Numbered from the stretch's first letter, positions 9,658 to 19,705 are shown. The stretch is DNA of 64,000 nucleotides from Caulobacteraceae bacterium (GCA_947452365.1 CANGCO010000003.1:1-64000); one strand, 5' to 3'. Numbers and translations are program-made. Notes: generated by a model not told the origin, from the letters alone.

Positions 9658-9672
9658 CAGGCTGATAGCCTG
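9658..9672. promoter_or_regulatory. Inverted repeat upstream of the flavin monooxygenase
   Basis: CAGGCT-GAT-AGCCTG is a perfect 6+3+6 inverted repeat 38 bases upstream of the monooxygenase ATG. It could be an operator or a short 5'-leader hairpin. No adjacent regulator gene helps decide. Confidence 0.25.
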
Positions 9673-9710
9673 TATATGAACAGCGATAACAAACATCAGG
9701 GACGCACGTC

Positions 9711-11081
9711 ATGGGATCGAACCTGCCAAAGGCCTGCATTATCGGCGCGGGCTGCTCGGGCTTTACAACCGCCAAGCGGCTCAAGGATTTTGGCGTGCCT
9801 TATGACTGCTTTGAGATGAGCGATGATATTGGCGGCAATTGGTATTACAAAAACCCCAATGGTCTGTCGGCTTGTTATGAGAGCCTGCACATAGACACGT
9901 CCAAATGGCGTCTAGCCTTTGAGGATTATGCGGTTCCGTCCGACTGGCCCGACTTCCCCTCCCATGCCCAGTTGCTGCAATATTTCAAAGACTATGTGGA
10001 CCATTTTGGCCTGCGGCCGACCATTACTTTTAACACCGCGGTTAGCCGGGCCGAGCGCGCAGCGGACGGCCTGTGGGACGTAACCCTCTCGACTGGCGAG
10101 ACCCGGCGCTATGACGTCTTGATCGTCTGTAATGGCCACCATTGGGACCCGCGCATCCCCGACTATCCCGGCACATTCGAGGGCGCGGCCTTCCATTCCC
10201 ATGCCTATTGCGACCCTTTCCAGCCCTATGACCTGCGCGGCAAGAATGTGGTCGTGGTTGGCATGGGCAATTCGGCCATGGATATTGCCTCAGAGCTGGC
10301 CCAAAGGCCCATTGCCAAAAACCTGTGGGTCTCGGCCCGGCGCGGGGTCTGGGTCCTGCCCAAATATATGAATGGCAAGCCCGCCGACAAATCGGCCATG
10401 CCGTCCTGGATGCCGCGCAAGCTGGGCCTCAGCCTCGCGCGCTCTGCGATCAAAAAGGCCATTGGCAATATGGAAGATTATGGCCTGCCCAAGCCAGACC
10501 ATGAACCCCTGTCGGCCCACCCTTCCGTATCGGGCGAGTTTTTGACGCGGGCGGGCTGTGGCGATATCAAGTTCAAGCCTGCGATCAAGGCATTCGAAGG
10601 TCACAATGTCCGGTTTGACGATGACAGTGTCGAACATGTCGATGCGGTGATCTTTGCTACCGGCTATAAGATCAGCTTCCCCTTTCTGACCGACCCGGCC
10701 TTTAAGACCGATGCCGATAATCGCCTGCCCCTGTTTAAGCGTATGGTCCCAGCGGGCGTCGATAACCTGTTTTATATGGGCCTAGCCCAGCCCCTGCCGA
10801 CCCTGGTCAATTTCGCCGAACAACAGGCCAAGCTCTTGGGGGCCTATCTGGCCGGGCGCTATCATCTGCCGTCCGCCACAGAACGCGCTGAGACCACCGC
10901 CAAGGACGAGGCGTTTTACTTGGGCGGCTATTACAATTCGCCGCGCCACACCATCCAGGTCGATTTTGGCCATTACTGCTCTGACCTGACCAAGGAAATC
11001 ACCCGCGGCACAGCGAGGGCCAAGGCCGCGGACTGGAGCCTGCCTGTACCGGCCCGCGCCAAGGCCGCTGTGGGTGGCTAG
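9711..11081 (+). CDS. Flavin-containing monooxygenase (FMO/BVMO-like)
   Basis: A 456-residue class B flavoprotein monooxygenase. The FAD motif is IGAGCSGFTTAK near the N terminus, the NADPH-binding glycine motif is GMGNSAMDIASEL near residue 185, and the FMO fingerprint FEGAAFHSHAY (FxGxxxHxxxY) is near residue 157. ATGYK near residue 320 is the usual C-terminal signature. Such enzymes oxygenate nitrogen or sulfur heteroatoms or, less often, ketones. The length fits FMOs better than classical Baeyer-Villiger enzymes. It is monocistronic, followed by a GC-rich hairpin. The substrate is unknown. Confidence 0.9.
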   Translation: MGSNLPKACIIGAGCSGFTTAKRLKDFGVPYDCFEMSDDIGGNWYYKNPNGLSACYESLHIDTSKWRLAFEDYAVPSDWPDFPSHAQLLQYFKDYVDHFGLRPTITFNTAVSRAERAADGLWDVTLSTGETRRYDVLIVCNGHHWDPRIPDYPGTFEGAAFHSHAYCDPFQPYDLRGKNVVVVGMGNSAMDIASELAQRPIAKNLWVSARRGVWVLPKYMNGKPADKSAMPSWMPRKLGLSLARSAIKKAIGNMEDYGLPKPDHEPLSAHPSVSGEFLTRAGCGDIKFKPAIKAFEGHNVRFDDDSVEHVDAVIFATGYKISFPFLTDPAFKTDADNRLPLFKRMVPAGVDNLFYMGLAQPLPTLVNFAEQQAKLLGAYLAGRYHLPSATERAETTAKDEAFYLGGYYNSPRHTIQVDFGHYCSDLTKEITRGTARAKAADWSLPVPARAKAAVGG

Positions 11082-11092
11082 AGACACTATCA

Positions 11093-11126
11093 CCCTCCCC
11101 CACATCGCTAAGGGCGAGGGGGAGGG
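11093..11126. terminator. GC-rich hairpin after the FMO gene
   Basis: A 9-bp perfect stem (CCCTCCCCC with GGGGGAGGG) encloses a 16-base loop, 11 bases after the FMO stop. No T-tract follows. A similar CCCTCCCC/GGGGAGGG hairpin follows phoH at 45395, so this may be a recurrent intergenic element of the genome. Confidence 0.5.
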
Positions 11127-11236
11127 GCAAGGTTTCTGGCTGGGCCAATCGAAAATCCATTCCAATCAACCGCAACAGACCCTAGCATACCGATAACACG
11201 CCAAAGGGCGGACCGGTCTTGATGGGAGAGTGCGCT

Positions 11237-13192
11237 GTGCGGGCAAGGGTTTGGATTGGACTTTTCGCGGCCATGAGCCTGGCCTGCCCCGCTGCACAAG
11301 CAGGCGAGCCTGCCTCGAGCGCCACCAAGGCGGCCCAGGCCGATTTTGCCAAGACCCTGCCGCTGGAAGATCGTCAAGATTTTGACTTTGCTAGTCGCGG
11401 CTATGTCGGCACCCGCACCGATCCCCTGATCAAGCGGGCGGATGGGGCGGTGGCCTGGAACCTGGCCGCCTATGACTTCATCAAGGGCGATGCGCCCGAT
11501 ACGGTCAATCCAAGTCTTTGGCGGCATGAACAGCTCTTGTCCAAGGCGGGCCTGTTTCAAGTCTCAGACCGGATCTGGCAGGTACGCGGGTTTGATATCT
11601 CCAATGTCACCTTCATCAAGGGCGATACCGGCTGGATCGTGATTGACCCCCTGACCAGTATGGAGGTGGCACGCGCCGCGCTTGATCTGGTCAATGAAAA
11701 GCTGGGCGCCCGGCCCATTGTGGCCATGATCTATACCCACAGCCATAGCGACCATTTTGGCGGTGCCAAGGGCATGATTAGCCAGGCCGATGTCGATGCC
11801 GGCAAGATACCCGTGATTGCGCCGCAGGGCTTTTTGGAACATGCCGTCAGCGAGAATGTGATTGCCGGTCAGGCCATGGGCCGCCGCGCCACCTATCAAT
11901 TTGGCTTTAATCTCAGCCCGGGCCTTGATGGCCAGATGGGGGCGGGCATTGGTCAGGCCGTATCGCGCGGCACCACCACCCTAATCGCCCCGACCATCAG
12001 TATTACAAAGACCGGCCAAGAGCTGACCCTCGATGGCGTGCGCATCCAGTTCCAGATCACGCCCGGCACCGAAGCGCCGTCAGAGATGAACTTTTTCCTG
12101 CCCGATCTGCATATCCTCTGCATGGCGGAAAACGCCAATGTCAGCATGCACAATGTCCTGACCCCGCGCGGCGCCCTGGTGCGCGATGCCAAGGCCTGGG
12201 CCGAGTATTTGAGCGAAGCCGTGCGGCTCTATGGCGCCCAGAGCGACATTATGTTTACCAGCCATGGCTGGCCGCGCTTTGGTAAGGCCGAGGTCAATAC
12301 CTTCCTCGAAAACCATAGGGACGCCTATAAGTTCCTGCATGACCAATCGGTGCGGCTGATGAATAAGGGCCTGACCGGGCCTGAAATCGCCGACCAGATC
12401 GCCCTGCCCGATGTCCTGGCCAAGAGCTGGTATAATCGCGGCTATTACGGGACCATGCGCTTCAATAGCCGGGCGGTGTATCAACGCTATATGGGCTGGT
12501 ACGATGCCAATCCTGTGCATTTGCAAGAGCTGGCACCTGCAGACTCTGGCCGCAAATATGTCGAGGCCATGGGCGGAGCCGACAAGGTCATGGCCCTAGC
12601 CAAGACCGCGATCGAGGCGGGTGATTATCGCTGGGGCTCAACGCTTTTGAACAATGTCGTCATGGCCGATGCCAAGAATCAGGCGGCGCGCGACATGCTG
12701 GCCGGGGCCTATGACCAGATGGGCTATCAGGCCGAAAGTGCCATTGGCCGCAACATGTATCTGGTTGGGGCCAAGGAGCTGCGCCAAGGCGTGCAAAAAT
12801 CGGCCGCTGGGGCTGCGATCGGCGCGGATATGATCGCCAATCTGCCGACCGCCATGCTGTTTGACCTGCTGGCTGTGCGGCTTGATTCCGACAAGGCTAA
12901 GGGTGTGAGCTTAAAGCTGGCCATGGTGTTTCCTGACCGCAATGAAAGCGTCTATATCCGGGTGCGCAATGGCGTCCTGATTACCGAAATCGGCGCCGCC
13001 CCTGGTCCGGTCGATGCGACCCTGACTGTGCCTAGGCCGCTATTTTTAAACAGTATTATGACCGGGCAATCCCTAGTCTCAGCGGTCTTGACCGGCAAGG
13101 CCAAGATCCAAGGCGATGCCGGGGCCTTTCGCAAATTGACCGACTTGTTCGACAAGGGCGATGGCGATTTCCCGATTATTACCCGCCAATAA
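11237..13192 (+). CDS. Alkyl/aryl-sulfatase, metallo-beta-lactamase superfamily (SdsA1/BDS1-like)
   Basis: A protein of about 651 residues with the three-domain layout of secreted alkylsulfatases. A signal peptide ends near PAAQA. The zinc-binding MBL domain has THSHSDHFGGAKG near residue 175. An alpha-helical dimerisation region lies around residues 400-520. The C terminus has an SCP2-like domain. Such enzymes cleave alkyl sulfate esters such as dodecyl sulfate to the alcohol and sulfate. I prefer the GTG at 11237, placed 6 bases after GGGAGAG, which gives a compact basic N-terminus. ATG at 11222 is the alternative. The gene is monocistronic. Confidence 0.88.
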   Translation: MRARVWIGLFAAMSLACPAAQAGEPASSATKAAQADFAKTLPLEDRQDFDFASRGYVGTRTDPLIKRADGAVAWNLAAYDFIKGDAPDTVNPSLWRHEQLLSKAGLFQVSDRIWQVRGFDISNVTFIKGDTGWIVIDPLTSMEVARAALDLVNEKLGARPIVAMIYTHSHSDHFGGAKGMISQADVDAGKIPVIAPQGFLEHAVSENVIAGQAMGRRATYQFGFNLSPGLDGQMGAGIGQAVSRGTTTLIAPTISITKTGQELTLDGVRIQFQITPGTEAPSEMNFFLPDLHILCMAENANVSMHNVLTPRGALVRDAKAWAEYLSEAVRLYGAQSDIMFTSHGWPRFGKAEVNTFLENHRDAYKFLHDQSVRLMNKGLTGPEIADQIALPDVLAKSWYNRGYYGTMRFNSRAVYQRYMGWYDANPVHLQELAPADSGRKYVEAMGGADKVMALAKTAIEAGDYRWGSTLLNNVVMADAKNQAARDMLAGAYDQMGYQAESAIGRNMYLVGAKELRQGVQKSAAGAAIGADMIANLPTAMLFDLLAVRLDSDKAKGVSLKLAMVFPDRNESVYIRVRNGVLITEIGAAPGPVDATLTVPRPLFLNSIMTGQSLVSAVLTGKAKIQGDAGAFRKLTDLFDKGDGDFPIITRQ

Positions 13193-13321
13193 TCAAGGCT
13201 GGGCGGTTTGTGATCAAGACTTGCTGGGTCCCGCCGTTTCACCCCTTGCCAGTCGCGCTCGGCTGCCTCTAATAGCCATGGCTTTCGCATGGCCGTGACG
13301 CCGGGTGATTGGGTATGAAGA

Positions 13322-14605
13322 ATGACGGCTGACCTGCCTCCTCCCGATCCAGCGCCACGTAAGCCTTCGTTTTTTGGCGATCTTGGGCCAGGCCTGATCA
13401 CGGGTGCAGCCGATGATGATCCCGGCGGCATTGCCACCTATTCCCAGGCCGGGGCCGTGTTTGGCCTCAATATGCTCTGGACGGCGGTAGCAACCTTTCC
13501 GCTGATGGCGGCCATACAGTCGATCAGCGCCCGGATTGGCCGGGTGACTGGCCGAGGCCTAGCCAGCAATTTCAAGCGCAGCTTTCCGCCCTGGGTGCTG
13601 CACCTGCTGGTTGGCCTTTTATTCTTGACCAATACCTTGAACATTGCCGCCGATATTGCCGCCATGGGCGAGGCAGCCAGGCTGGTATTTGGCTTTGGCG
13701 AACACATATTCGCGCTTGGCTTTGGTATATTTTCCCTGCTTTTACAGGTGTTTATGCCCTATAGCCGCTATGTGCGGGTGCTCAAATTCCTGACCCTTAG
13801 CCTGTTTGCCTATGTGGCTGTAGTCATGACCGTGCATGTGCCTTGGGGCGAGGTGGCGCTGCGCACAGTCATGCCGCATCTGGCCTTAAATGCTGCGACC
13901 TTGACCATGGTGGTGGCCGTGTTTGGCACCACGATCAGCCCCTATATGTTTTTCTGGCAAAGCGCTCAGGAGGTGGAAGACCTCAAGGCTGATCCCCATG
14001 CCAAGGCCCTACGCGACCATCCCAAGGACGCCAAGGCTCAACTGAACCGGATTCGGTTTGATACCTATCTGGGTATGGGCTTTTCCAACCTGATCAGTTT
14101 TGCCATCATCCTCTCGGCGGCCGTGGTCCTACATGCCAGGGGCATTACCGAGATTCAAACCTCGGCCCAGGCGGCCCTGGCCCTGCGTCCCTTGGCCGGT
14201 GAAGGCGCGTTTTTCCTGTTTAGCTTGGGTATTATCGGCACCGGCCTCTTGGCTGTGCCGGTGCTGGCCGGGTCGGCGGCCTATGCCATTGCCGAGGCTC
14301 AAGGCTGGTCAGAGGGCCTAAACCGCAAGGCCATGGAGGCACGCGGCTTTTATGGCGTGATCGCGGCAGCCATGGTGATTGGCATGGCGCTTGGCTTTTC
14401 GCCGATTGACCCGATCAAGGCCCTATATTGGAGCGCCGTGCTCAATGGCGTGATTTCTGTGCCCATCATGGCGGCCATGATGATTGTGGTGACCAGCAAA
14501 AAACGCATGGGCGATTTTACGGCCACGCCGAGCCAAAACCTGCTCGGCTGGGCGGCGACCGTGATCATGGGCTGCGCCGTGGCGGCGATGTTTATCCTCT
14601 TATAG
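13322..14605 (+). CDS. Nramp-related divalent metal transporter, atypical metal site
   Basis: A 427-residue integral membrane protein with about 11 predicted helices and Nramp-family layout. TM1 reads GAADDDPGGIATYSQAGA where canonical Nramps have DPGN. The TM6 region reads GTTISPYMFFWQ where canonical ones have MPH. So the Asn and Met that coordinate Mn or Fe in MntH-type carriers are replaced, and a different ion such as Mg is possible. It stands alone and converges on eda. I see no MntR- or Fur-like box in the 129 bases upstream. Confidence 0.85.
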   Translation: MTADLPPPDPAPRKPSFFGDLGPGLITGAADDDPGGIATYSQAGAVFGLNMLWTAVATFPLMAAIQSISARIGRVTGRGLASNFKRSFPPWVLHLLVGLLFLTNTLNIAADIAAMGEAARLVFGFGEHIFALGFGIFSLLLQVFMPYSRYVRVLKFLTLSLFAYVAVVMTVHVPWGEVALRTVMPHLALNAATLTMVVAVFGTTISPYMFFWQSAQEVEDLKADPHAKALRDHPKDAKAQLNRIRFDTYLGMGFSNLISFAIILSAAVVLHARGITEIQTSAQAALALRPLAGEGAFFLFSLGIIGTGLLAVPVLAGSAAYAIAEAQGWSEGLNRKAMEARGFYGVIAAAMVIGMALGFSPIDPIKALYWSAVLNGVISVPIMAAMMIVVTSKKRMGDFTATPSQNLLGWAATVIMGCAVAAMFILL

Positions 14606-14699
14606 GCTTACAGCGCAGGCTGTGCCTGGCGATCTTGATCCGCGCCTAGGCAAGCCTAGAGGTCTCAACAGGACCAAGCCAGAGATCGCATTCATCGGA

Positions 14700-15332
14700 T
14701 CATGCCGACAGGGCCGATGCTGCCGCAGCCGCGCGAGCCGTAATGGCAGGCCAGTCCCCGGCCGCGATCAGATCGCTAGGCGCAATCCATGTACCGCCCA
14801 CACACAAGACATTGGGCTCGGCCAGATAGGCATGGGCATTGTCGAGGCTAACCCCGCCGGTTGGACAAAACATGGCCTGGCCCAAGGGCCCGTGCAGGGC
14901 CTTGAGCCAGGCGGGGCCGCCCAGAATCGCCGCCGGAAATAGCTTCATGGTCGTCAGGCCAGCGGCCAGGACGGCCATGACTTCTGAGGCCGAAGCAACG
15001 CCCGGCACAAACGGGATGGGGCTGGTCCTGGCCGCCACTAGCAGTTCCGGCGTCGCGCCGGGAGACAGGGCAAATTGCGCGCCTGCCGCCGCCACGGCCC
15101 GCAGATCGGCAGGGGACAGGACCGTGCCTGCGCCCACCGCCATATCAGGCACCACGGCCGCGATCGCCTCGATACAGGCCAGGCCCGCTGTGGTGCGCAA
15201 GGTCACCTCGATTGCGTTTAATCCCCCTGCTAATAGGGCCTTGGCCAGGGGCACGGCATCATTGACCGACTCGATGCTTACGACCGGCAAGACCCTTGCC
15301 CGGCGAAAAAGGTCTTGAATATCCAGGCTCAT
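14700..15332 (-). CDS. eda: 2-dehydro-3-deoxy-phosphogluconate (KDPG) aldolase
   Basis: A 210-residue class I aldolase that splits KDPG into pyruvate and glyceraldehyde 3-phosphate, the last step of the Entner-Doudoroff pathway. The Schiff-base lysine is in TMKLFPAAI near residue 131. The catalytic Glu is in AIEVTLRT near residue 44, and GAGTVLS follows. Its ATG overlaps the glk stop by 4 bases, so it is translationally coupled as the last gene of zwf-edd-glk-eda. Confidence 0.96.
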   Translation of the reverse strand: MSLDIQDLFRRARVLPVVSIESVNDAVPLAKALLAGGLNAIEVTLRTTAGLACIEAIAAVVPDMAVGAGTVLSPADLRAVAAAGAQFALSPGATPELLVAARTSPIPFVPGVASASEVMAVLAAGLTTMKLFPAAILGGPAWLKALHGPLGQAMFCPTGGVSLDNAHAYLAEPNVLCVGGTWIAPSDLIAAGDWPAITARAAAAASALSA

Positions 15333-16336
15333 GGGGCCGTCTCCGAACCAGAGGTCTTGGGCAATAACAGATTAGCCGCACCGATCAGGCCCGGCTGGGC
15401 ATGGCGGATCAGGGCGATGGGCAAGGTGCCGAGCAGGGGCCGCGACCGGCCCTTGGCCTCAAAGCGCAAGCGCACAGCGGCCGTATTCAAAAACTGGGTC
15501 ATACGCGGGGCCATGCCACCGGCAATCGCCACAGCCGAAGCCCCCTGGATCAAGGCGACATCGCCCATGACCGAGCCTAGGATCAGACAAAACCGCTCCA
15601 CAGCCTCGACCGCGAGCGTGTCGCTGCCCTTGATCGCGGCCTCTAATATGGCGGGGGCTCCCGGCGAGATGACCGCCCGGCCCCTAACCTGAGACAGCGC
15701 TTCGTAAAGGTGACCAAGGCCAGGCCCCGACAATATCCGCTCATTCGAGACCCGCGGGAACTTGCCCAGCATGACCTTTAAGATCTCGATCTCAATACCA
15801 TCAATCGGGGCAAAACTGGCATGCCCGCCCTCGCTAGCAATAATGACCTCGCCGCCATCGGTATTCAGGATGCGCGCCCCGACCCCCAGACCCGTGCCTG
15901 GCCCAATAATCGAGACCACGCCGCTCAGTTGATCGGGCCAATCCGGCCCGGGCAAGGATTCCCAGTCCTGGTCGCGCAAGGCCCCAACCGCATGGCCAAT
16001 CGCCGAAAAGTCATTGATCACCTCCAGCCGGTTAAGCTGAAAGGCGTTTTTCAGTCCCTCAATACTGAAGGACCAGTCCCGATTGGTCAGTTGGATCTGG
16101 TCGCCAGTCACAGAGCTAGCCACCCCAAAGGCGGCCTGATGCGGGCGCAGGCCAGGCGCGAGCCCCTCCAGATAGGTAGTTAGGCACAAGGCCAGGCTGG
16201 CATGGTCAGCCGCCGCTAGGGCCTTGCTGTGTCCGAGATGCAAGGCCCCGGCCTGATCGCGACGCGCCAAGGCGAACCTGGCATTTGTGCCGCCAATATC
16301 GGCAACCAGGCCAATCTGATCTTGCGCCATCGTCAT
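15329..16336 (-). CDS. glk: Glucokinase
   Basis: About 335 residues of the ROK-independent bacterial glucokinase (Glk) family, phosphorylating glucose with ATP to feed zwf. ADIGGTNARFAL at the N terminus is the phosphate-binding loop. INDFSAIGHAV carries the catalytic Asp. GPGTGLGVG and SEGGHASFAP are family signatures. The ORF track starts at 16360 inside edd. The ATG at 16336, 11 bases after the edd stop and giving the N terminus MTMAQDQIGL, fits better. It overlaps eda by 4 bases. Confidence 0.94.
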   Translation of the reverse strand: MTMAQDQIGLVADIGGTNARFALARRDQAGALHLGHSKALAAADHASLALCLTTYLEGLAPGLRPHQAAFGVASSVTGDQIQLTNRDWSFSIEGLKNAFQLNRLEVINDFSAIGHAVGALRDQDWESLPGPDWPDQLSGVVSIIGPGTGLGVGARILNTDGGEVIIASEGGHASFAPIDGIEIEILKVMLGKFPRVSNERILSGPGLGHLYEALSQVRGRAVISPGAPAILEAAIKGSDTLAVEAVERFCLILGSVMGDVALIQGASAVAIAGGMAPRMTQFLNTAAVRLRFEAKGRSRPLLGTLPIALIRHAQPGLIGAANLLLPKTSGSETAP

Positions 16337-16347
16337 GGGAAGGGGTC

Positions 16348-18171
16348 CTAGATCTGGCAAAACAAGCCGCCGCCCTGATCGGCAGGCAGGGCCTGGCTAC
16401 GCAATTGCGCAAACAGCTCACGACCAAGGCCGCGATTACACGTCTGATCCAGCTTGAAATCAGGCCGCGCCGCCAGATCTGCGTCTGCAACATCAATGTG
16501 CAGGCGACCGGTTTCGGCATCCAAGGTGATGATGTCGCCATCCTTGATCTTGCCGATGGCACCGCCGTCGAGGGCTTCAGGCGTCACATGAATGGCGGCC
16601 GGAACCTTGCCCGATGCGCCCGACATACGGCCGTCCGTGACCAGGCCAACCTTTTGACCGCGATCCAGCAGCGTGCCGAGCACGGGGGTCAGATTGTGTA
16701 ATTCTGGCATACCATTGGCCTTGGGGCCTTGGCCGACGATCACGGCGATAAAATCGCCGGTCAGTGCACCGGCTTCAAAAGCCACTTTCAGAGCCTCCTG
16801 GGTGGCAAACACCTTGGCCGGGGCCTTGACCTTGTGGTCGGCGGGCTTGAGGGCAGAGGTTTTCAAGATGCCCCGGCCGAGATTTCCAGTCAAAAGCGTC
16901 ATGCCGCCGTGCGATGAGAAGGGGTCGGAGACAGGGCGCAGCACGTCCAGATCGCCACTGACCGCCGGGGCATCGCGCCAGCTCAAGGTCTCTCCATCGA
17001 GCCAGGGCTCCTGGGTCTGGCGGGTAAGCCCATAGCCGCTGACGGTCTGGACATCCTCATGCATTAGGCCCGCCGCCAAGAGCTCGCGGAACACAAAACC
17101 GCATCCGCCCGCCGCCTGGAAATGGTTTATGTCGGCCACGCCATTGGGATAGATCCGGGCCAATAAGGGCGTCACTTCGGACAACTCAGCAATGTCTTGC
17201 CAGGTCAGGACAATCCCCGCGGCCTTGGCCATGGCCACCAGATGTAGGGTGTGGTTGGTCGAACCACCGGTCGCCAGCAGGGCCACCGTGGCATTGACCA
17301 GGGCCTTGACCCCAATCACCTGATGGAAGGGCATATAATCCTTGCCCAACGTGCTGATCTCGACGGCCCTGTGGGTCGCAGCCCAGGTCAGGGCGGCGCG
17401 CAGGGGCGTGTTTGGCGCGACAAAGGCTGAGCCTGGCAGGTGCAGGCCCATGGCCTCCATCAGCATCTGGTTGGAATTGGCCGTGCCATAAAAGGTACAG
17501 GTGCCCGGCGCGTGATAGGACTGGGACTCCGCCTCTAGCAATTCAGCGCGGCTCGCCTGACCAGTGGCATAGCGCTGGCGCACCTTGGCCTTGTCGGGAT
17601 TAGGCAGGCCAGACGGCATGGGGCCCGCGGGCACAAAAATCGTGCCGAGCTGACCAAACCGGGCCGCGGCAATAAACAGGCCCGGCACGATCTTGTCGCA
17701 AACACCGAGATAGAGTGCGGCGTCGAACAGGTCGTGCGACAGACCAATGGCCGCCGACAGGGCAATGACATCACGGCTGAGTAGGGATAGCTCCATGCCG
17801 CCGCGCCCCTGGGTGACGCCGTCGCACATGGCTGGAACCCCGCCCGCGACCTGGGCCGTGGCGACCACTTCGCGCGCCGCCTTGCGGATGAGATCGGGAT
17901 AGGTCTCGAACGGCTGGTGCGCCGAGAGCATGTCATTATAGGCGGTGATAATGCCGATATTGGGCCGCTCAGCCAGCTTGAGCGCCAGCTTGTCCCAGGC
18001 CTCGTCCGCCGCGGCAAAGCCATGGGCCTGGTTGCCACAGCTCAGGCGGCCGCGCGCCGTGCCATCATGCAGGGCCTGGGCCATCTGGTCTTCATAATCG
18101 GCGCGGCTGTCTCGGCTAGCGGCCACAATACGGGCCGTGACAGCGGCAACGACGGGATGAATCGGGTTCAT
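16348..18171 (-). CDS. edd: 6-phosphogluconate dehydratase
   Basis: A 607-residue IlvD/Edd-family dehydratase that converts 6-phosphogluconate to KDPG. Edd enzymes hold an iron-sulfur cluster, and candidate cysteines appear in [22 protein letters not shown] and AAGGCGFVF. The signatures [13 protein letters not shown] and the C-terminal [13 protein letters not shown] are clear, and the length is standard. It lies 4 bases after zwf and 11 before glk on the minus strand, so it is the second gene of the Entner-Doudoroff operon. Confidence 0.97.
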   Translation of the reverse strand: MNPIHPVVAAVTARIVAASRDSRADYEDQMAQALHDGTARGRLSCGNQAHGFAAADEAWDKLALKLAERPNIGIITAYNDMLSAHQPFETYPDLIRKAAREVVATAQVAGGVPAMCDGVTQGRGGMELSLLSRDVIALSAAIGLSHDLFDAALYLGVCDKIVPGLFIAAARFGQLGTIFVPAGPMPSGLPNPDKAKVRQRYATGQASRAELLEAESQSYHAPGTCTFYGTANSNQMLMEAMGLHLPGSAFVAPNTPLRAALTWAATHRAVEISTLGKDYMPFHQVIGVKALVNATVALLATGGSTNHTLHLVAMAKAAGIVLTWQDIAELSEVTPLLARIYPNGVADINHFQAAGGCGFVFRELLAAGLMHEDVQTVSGYGLTRQTQEPWLDGETLSWRDAPAVSGDLDVLRPVSDPFSSHGGMTLLTGNLGRGILKTSALKPADHKVKAPAKVFATQEALKVAFEAGALTGDFIAVIVGQGPKANGMPELHNLTPVLGTLLDRGQKVGLVTDGRMSGASGKVPAAIHVTPEALDGGAIGKIKDGDIITLDAETGRLHIDVADADLAARPDFKLDQTCNRGLGRELFAQLRSQALPADQGGGLFCQI

Positions 18172-18175
18172 GGCA

Positions 18176-19621
18176 CTAGTCCAACCATTGACGGCCAGAC
18201 CGCTCGGTCAGGCCAAAGGCACCGGACGGGCCCCAGGATCCGGCAAGATAGGGCTTTGGGGTCATCTGGGCCTCGAGCCAGGCCTTTTCCAGCCCATCGA
18301 CAAAGGTCCAGGCCTGTTCGACCTCATCACGACGGACAAACAAGGTGCGGTCGCCGCGGAATACGTCGAGCAATAGACGCTCATAGGCAATGCGCCGCCG
18401 CCCATTTTCGCCGCCATAGCTGCTCGCAAGGCTTAAGGACAGGGGCATGTTTTGCAGGCGCATACCGCCATGATCCAGGCCCGGGCGCTTATTCATCAGG
18501 CTCAGCGAAATGTCCTCATCGGGCTGCAGATCGATCACCAGACGATTGGGTGACAGGTCTTGGCTGCCCGCGCCTTGAAAGATCGAGTGCGGCACCGGCT
18601 TGAACTGGATGACAATCTGGGTGCGGCGCTCGGCCATGCGCTTGCCGGTGCGTAGGAAGAAGGGCACGCCAGCCCAGCGCCAGTTATCGATCTCGCAGCG
18701 CAGGGCAACAAAGGTCTCGGTACCGGTCGCGCGGCCAACCTCATCCAGATAGGCCGTGACCGGCTTGCCACCGACATTTCCAGCCATGTATTGGCCGCGC
18801 ACACTGTGCTGCTGGGCCGAGGCCTGGGTAAAGGGGCGCAAGGAGCGCAGAACCTTGACCTTTTCACTGCGCACGGCGTCGGGATCGAGATCCGATGGCG
18901 GTTCCATCGCCACCAGACACAGAAGTTGCAGCATATGGTTTTGCACCATGTCGCGCAGGGCGCCGTATTCATCATAATAGGGCCAACGATCGCCAATGCC
19001 TTCGGTCTCAGCAATCGTGATCTGAACATGGTCAATCGTGCGATTGGTCCAGAGCGGCTCGAACAAGGTATTGGCAAAGCGCAGCGCAATCAGGTTCTGC
19101 ACCGTCTCCTTGCCCAAATAATGGTCGATGCGGAAGATCTGCTCTTCCTTGGCGACAGCCGCGACTGCGGCATTGATCGCCTTGGAACTGGCCAGGTCGC
19201 GGCCGATTGGCTTTTCAAGCACCAAGCGGGTGGAATCAACGATCAGGCCCGCAGCCTTCAGGTTCGTACAGGCGGCGGCATAGAGGCTCGGCGACAAGGC
19301 GAAAAAATAGGTTAGTTGCTCAACCGGCCCCATGGCCTTGGCCAGGGCCACTGCCCCCTCTGGCTTGGTGACATCGCAGGGCAGATAGCGAATCCGGCCC
19401 ATGAAACGGGCGATCACGCCGTTATCGACGCCTTCGCGCCCGCTTAGGGCCGCCTCTAGACTAGCCTTAAAACTGGCCTCGGTTTCGTCGTGCCGGGCCA
19501 CCCCGATCAGCCCCAAGGCCTTGGGCAAAAGGCCATCCGCATCCAGATGCAGCAAGGACGGCCACAGCATGCGCCGCGCCAAATCGCCGGTGGCGCCCAA
19601 CAAGACCAGAGCCTGTGTCAT
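18176..19621 (-). CDS. zwf: Glucose-6-phosphate 1-dehydrogenase
   Basis: About 481 residues. It oxidises glucose 6-phosphate with NAD(P)+ and commits carbon to the Entner-Doudoroff route. Nucleotide motif [12 protein letters not shown] is near residue 10, the active-site signature RIDHYLGKE is near 170, and the C-terminal domain has the expected length. I choose the ATG at 19621, placed after GGAAACGGAC, over the track's in-frame GTG four codons upstream. It is first in the operon. The palindrome GACAACGTTGTC, 73 bases upstream, is a candidate sugar-responsive operator. Confidence 0.96.
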   Translation of the reverse strand: MTQALVLLGATGDLARRMLWPSLLHLDADGLLPKALGLIGVARHDETEASFKASLEAALSGREGVDNGVIARFMGRIRYLPCDVTKPEGAVALAKAMGPVEQLTYFFALSPSLYAAACTNLKAAGLIVDSTRLVLEKPIGRDLASSKAINAAVAAVAKEEQIFRIDHYLGKETVQNLIALRFANTLFEPLWTNRTIDHVQITIAETEGIGDRWPYYDEYGALRDMVQNHMLQLLCLVAMEPPSDLDPDAVRSEKVKVLRSLRPFTQASAQQHSVRGQYMAGNVGGKPVTAYLDEVGRATGTETFVALRCEIDNWRWAGVPFFLRTGKRMAERRTQIVIQFKPVPHSIFQGAGSQDLSPNRLVIDLQPDEDISLSLMNKRPGLDHGGMRLQNMPLSLSLASSYGGENGRRRIAYERLLLDVFRGDRTLFVRRDEVEQAWTFVDGLEKAWLEAQMTPKPYLAGSWGPSGAFGLTERSGRQWLD

Positions 19622-19693
19622 GTCCGTTTCCACTGCTTGCTACCCAAGGATATCACGCCAAACTTCGCGATTGGCCTTTGCTTTGATTAAACT

Positions 19694-19705
19694 GACAACG
19701 TTGTC
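19694..19705. promoter_or_regulatory. Palindromic operator candidate upstream of zwf
   Basis: GACAACGTTGTC is a perfect 12-bp palindrome with the central AACGTT-like core common in LacI-family operators. On the minus strand it contains TTGTC of a possible -35 (TTGTCA), so binding would block zwf transcription. It also lies 103 bases upstream of the divergent aminotransferase. Control by a LacI-type regulator of the Entner-Doudoroff genes is inference. Confidence 0.5.
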
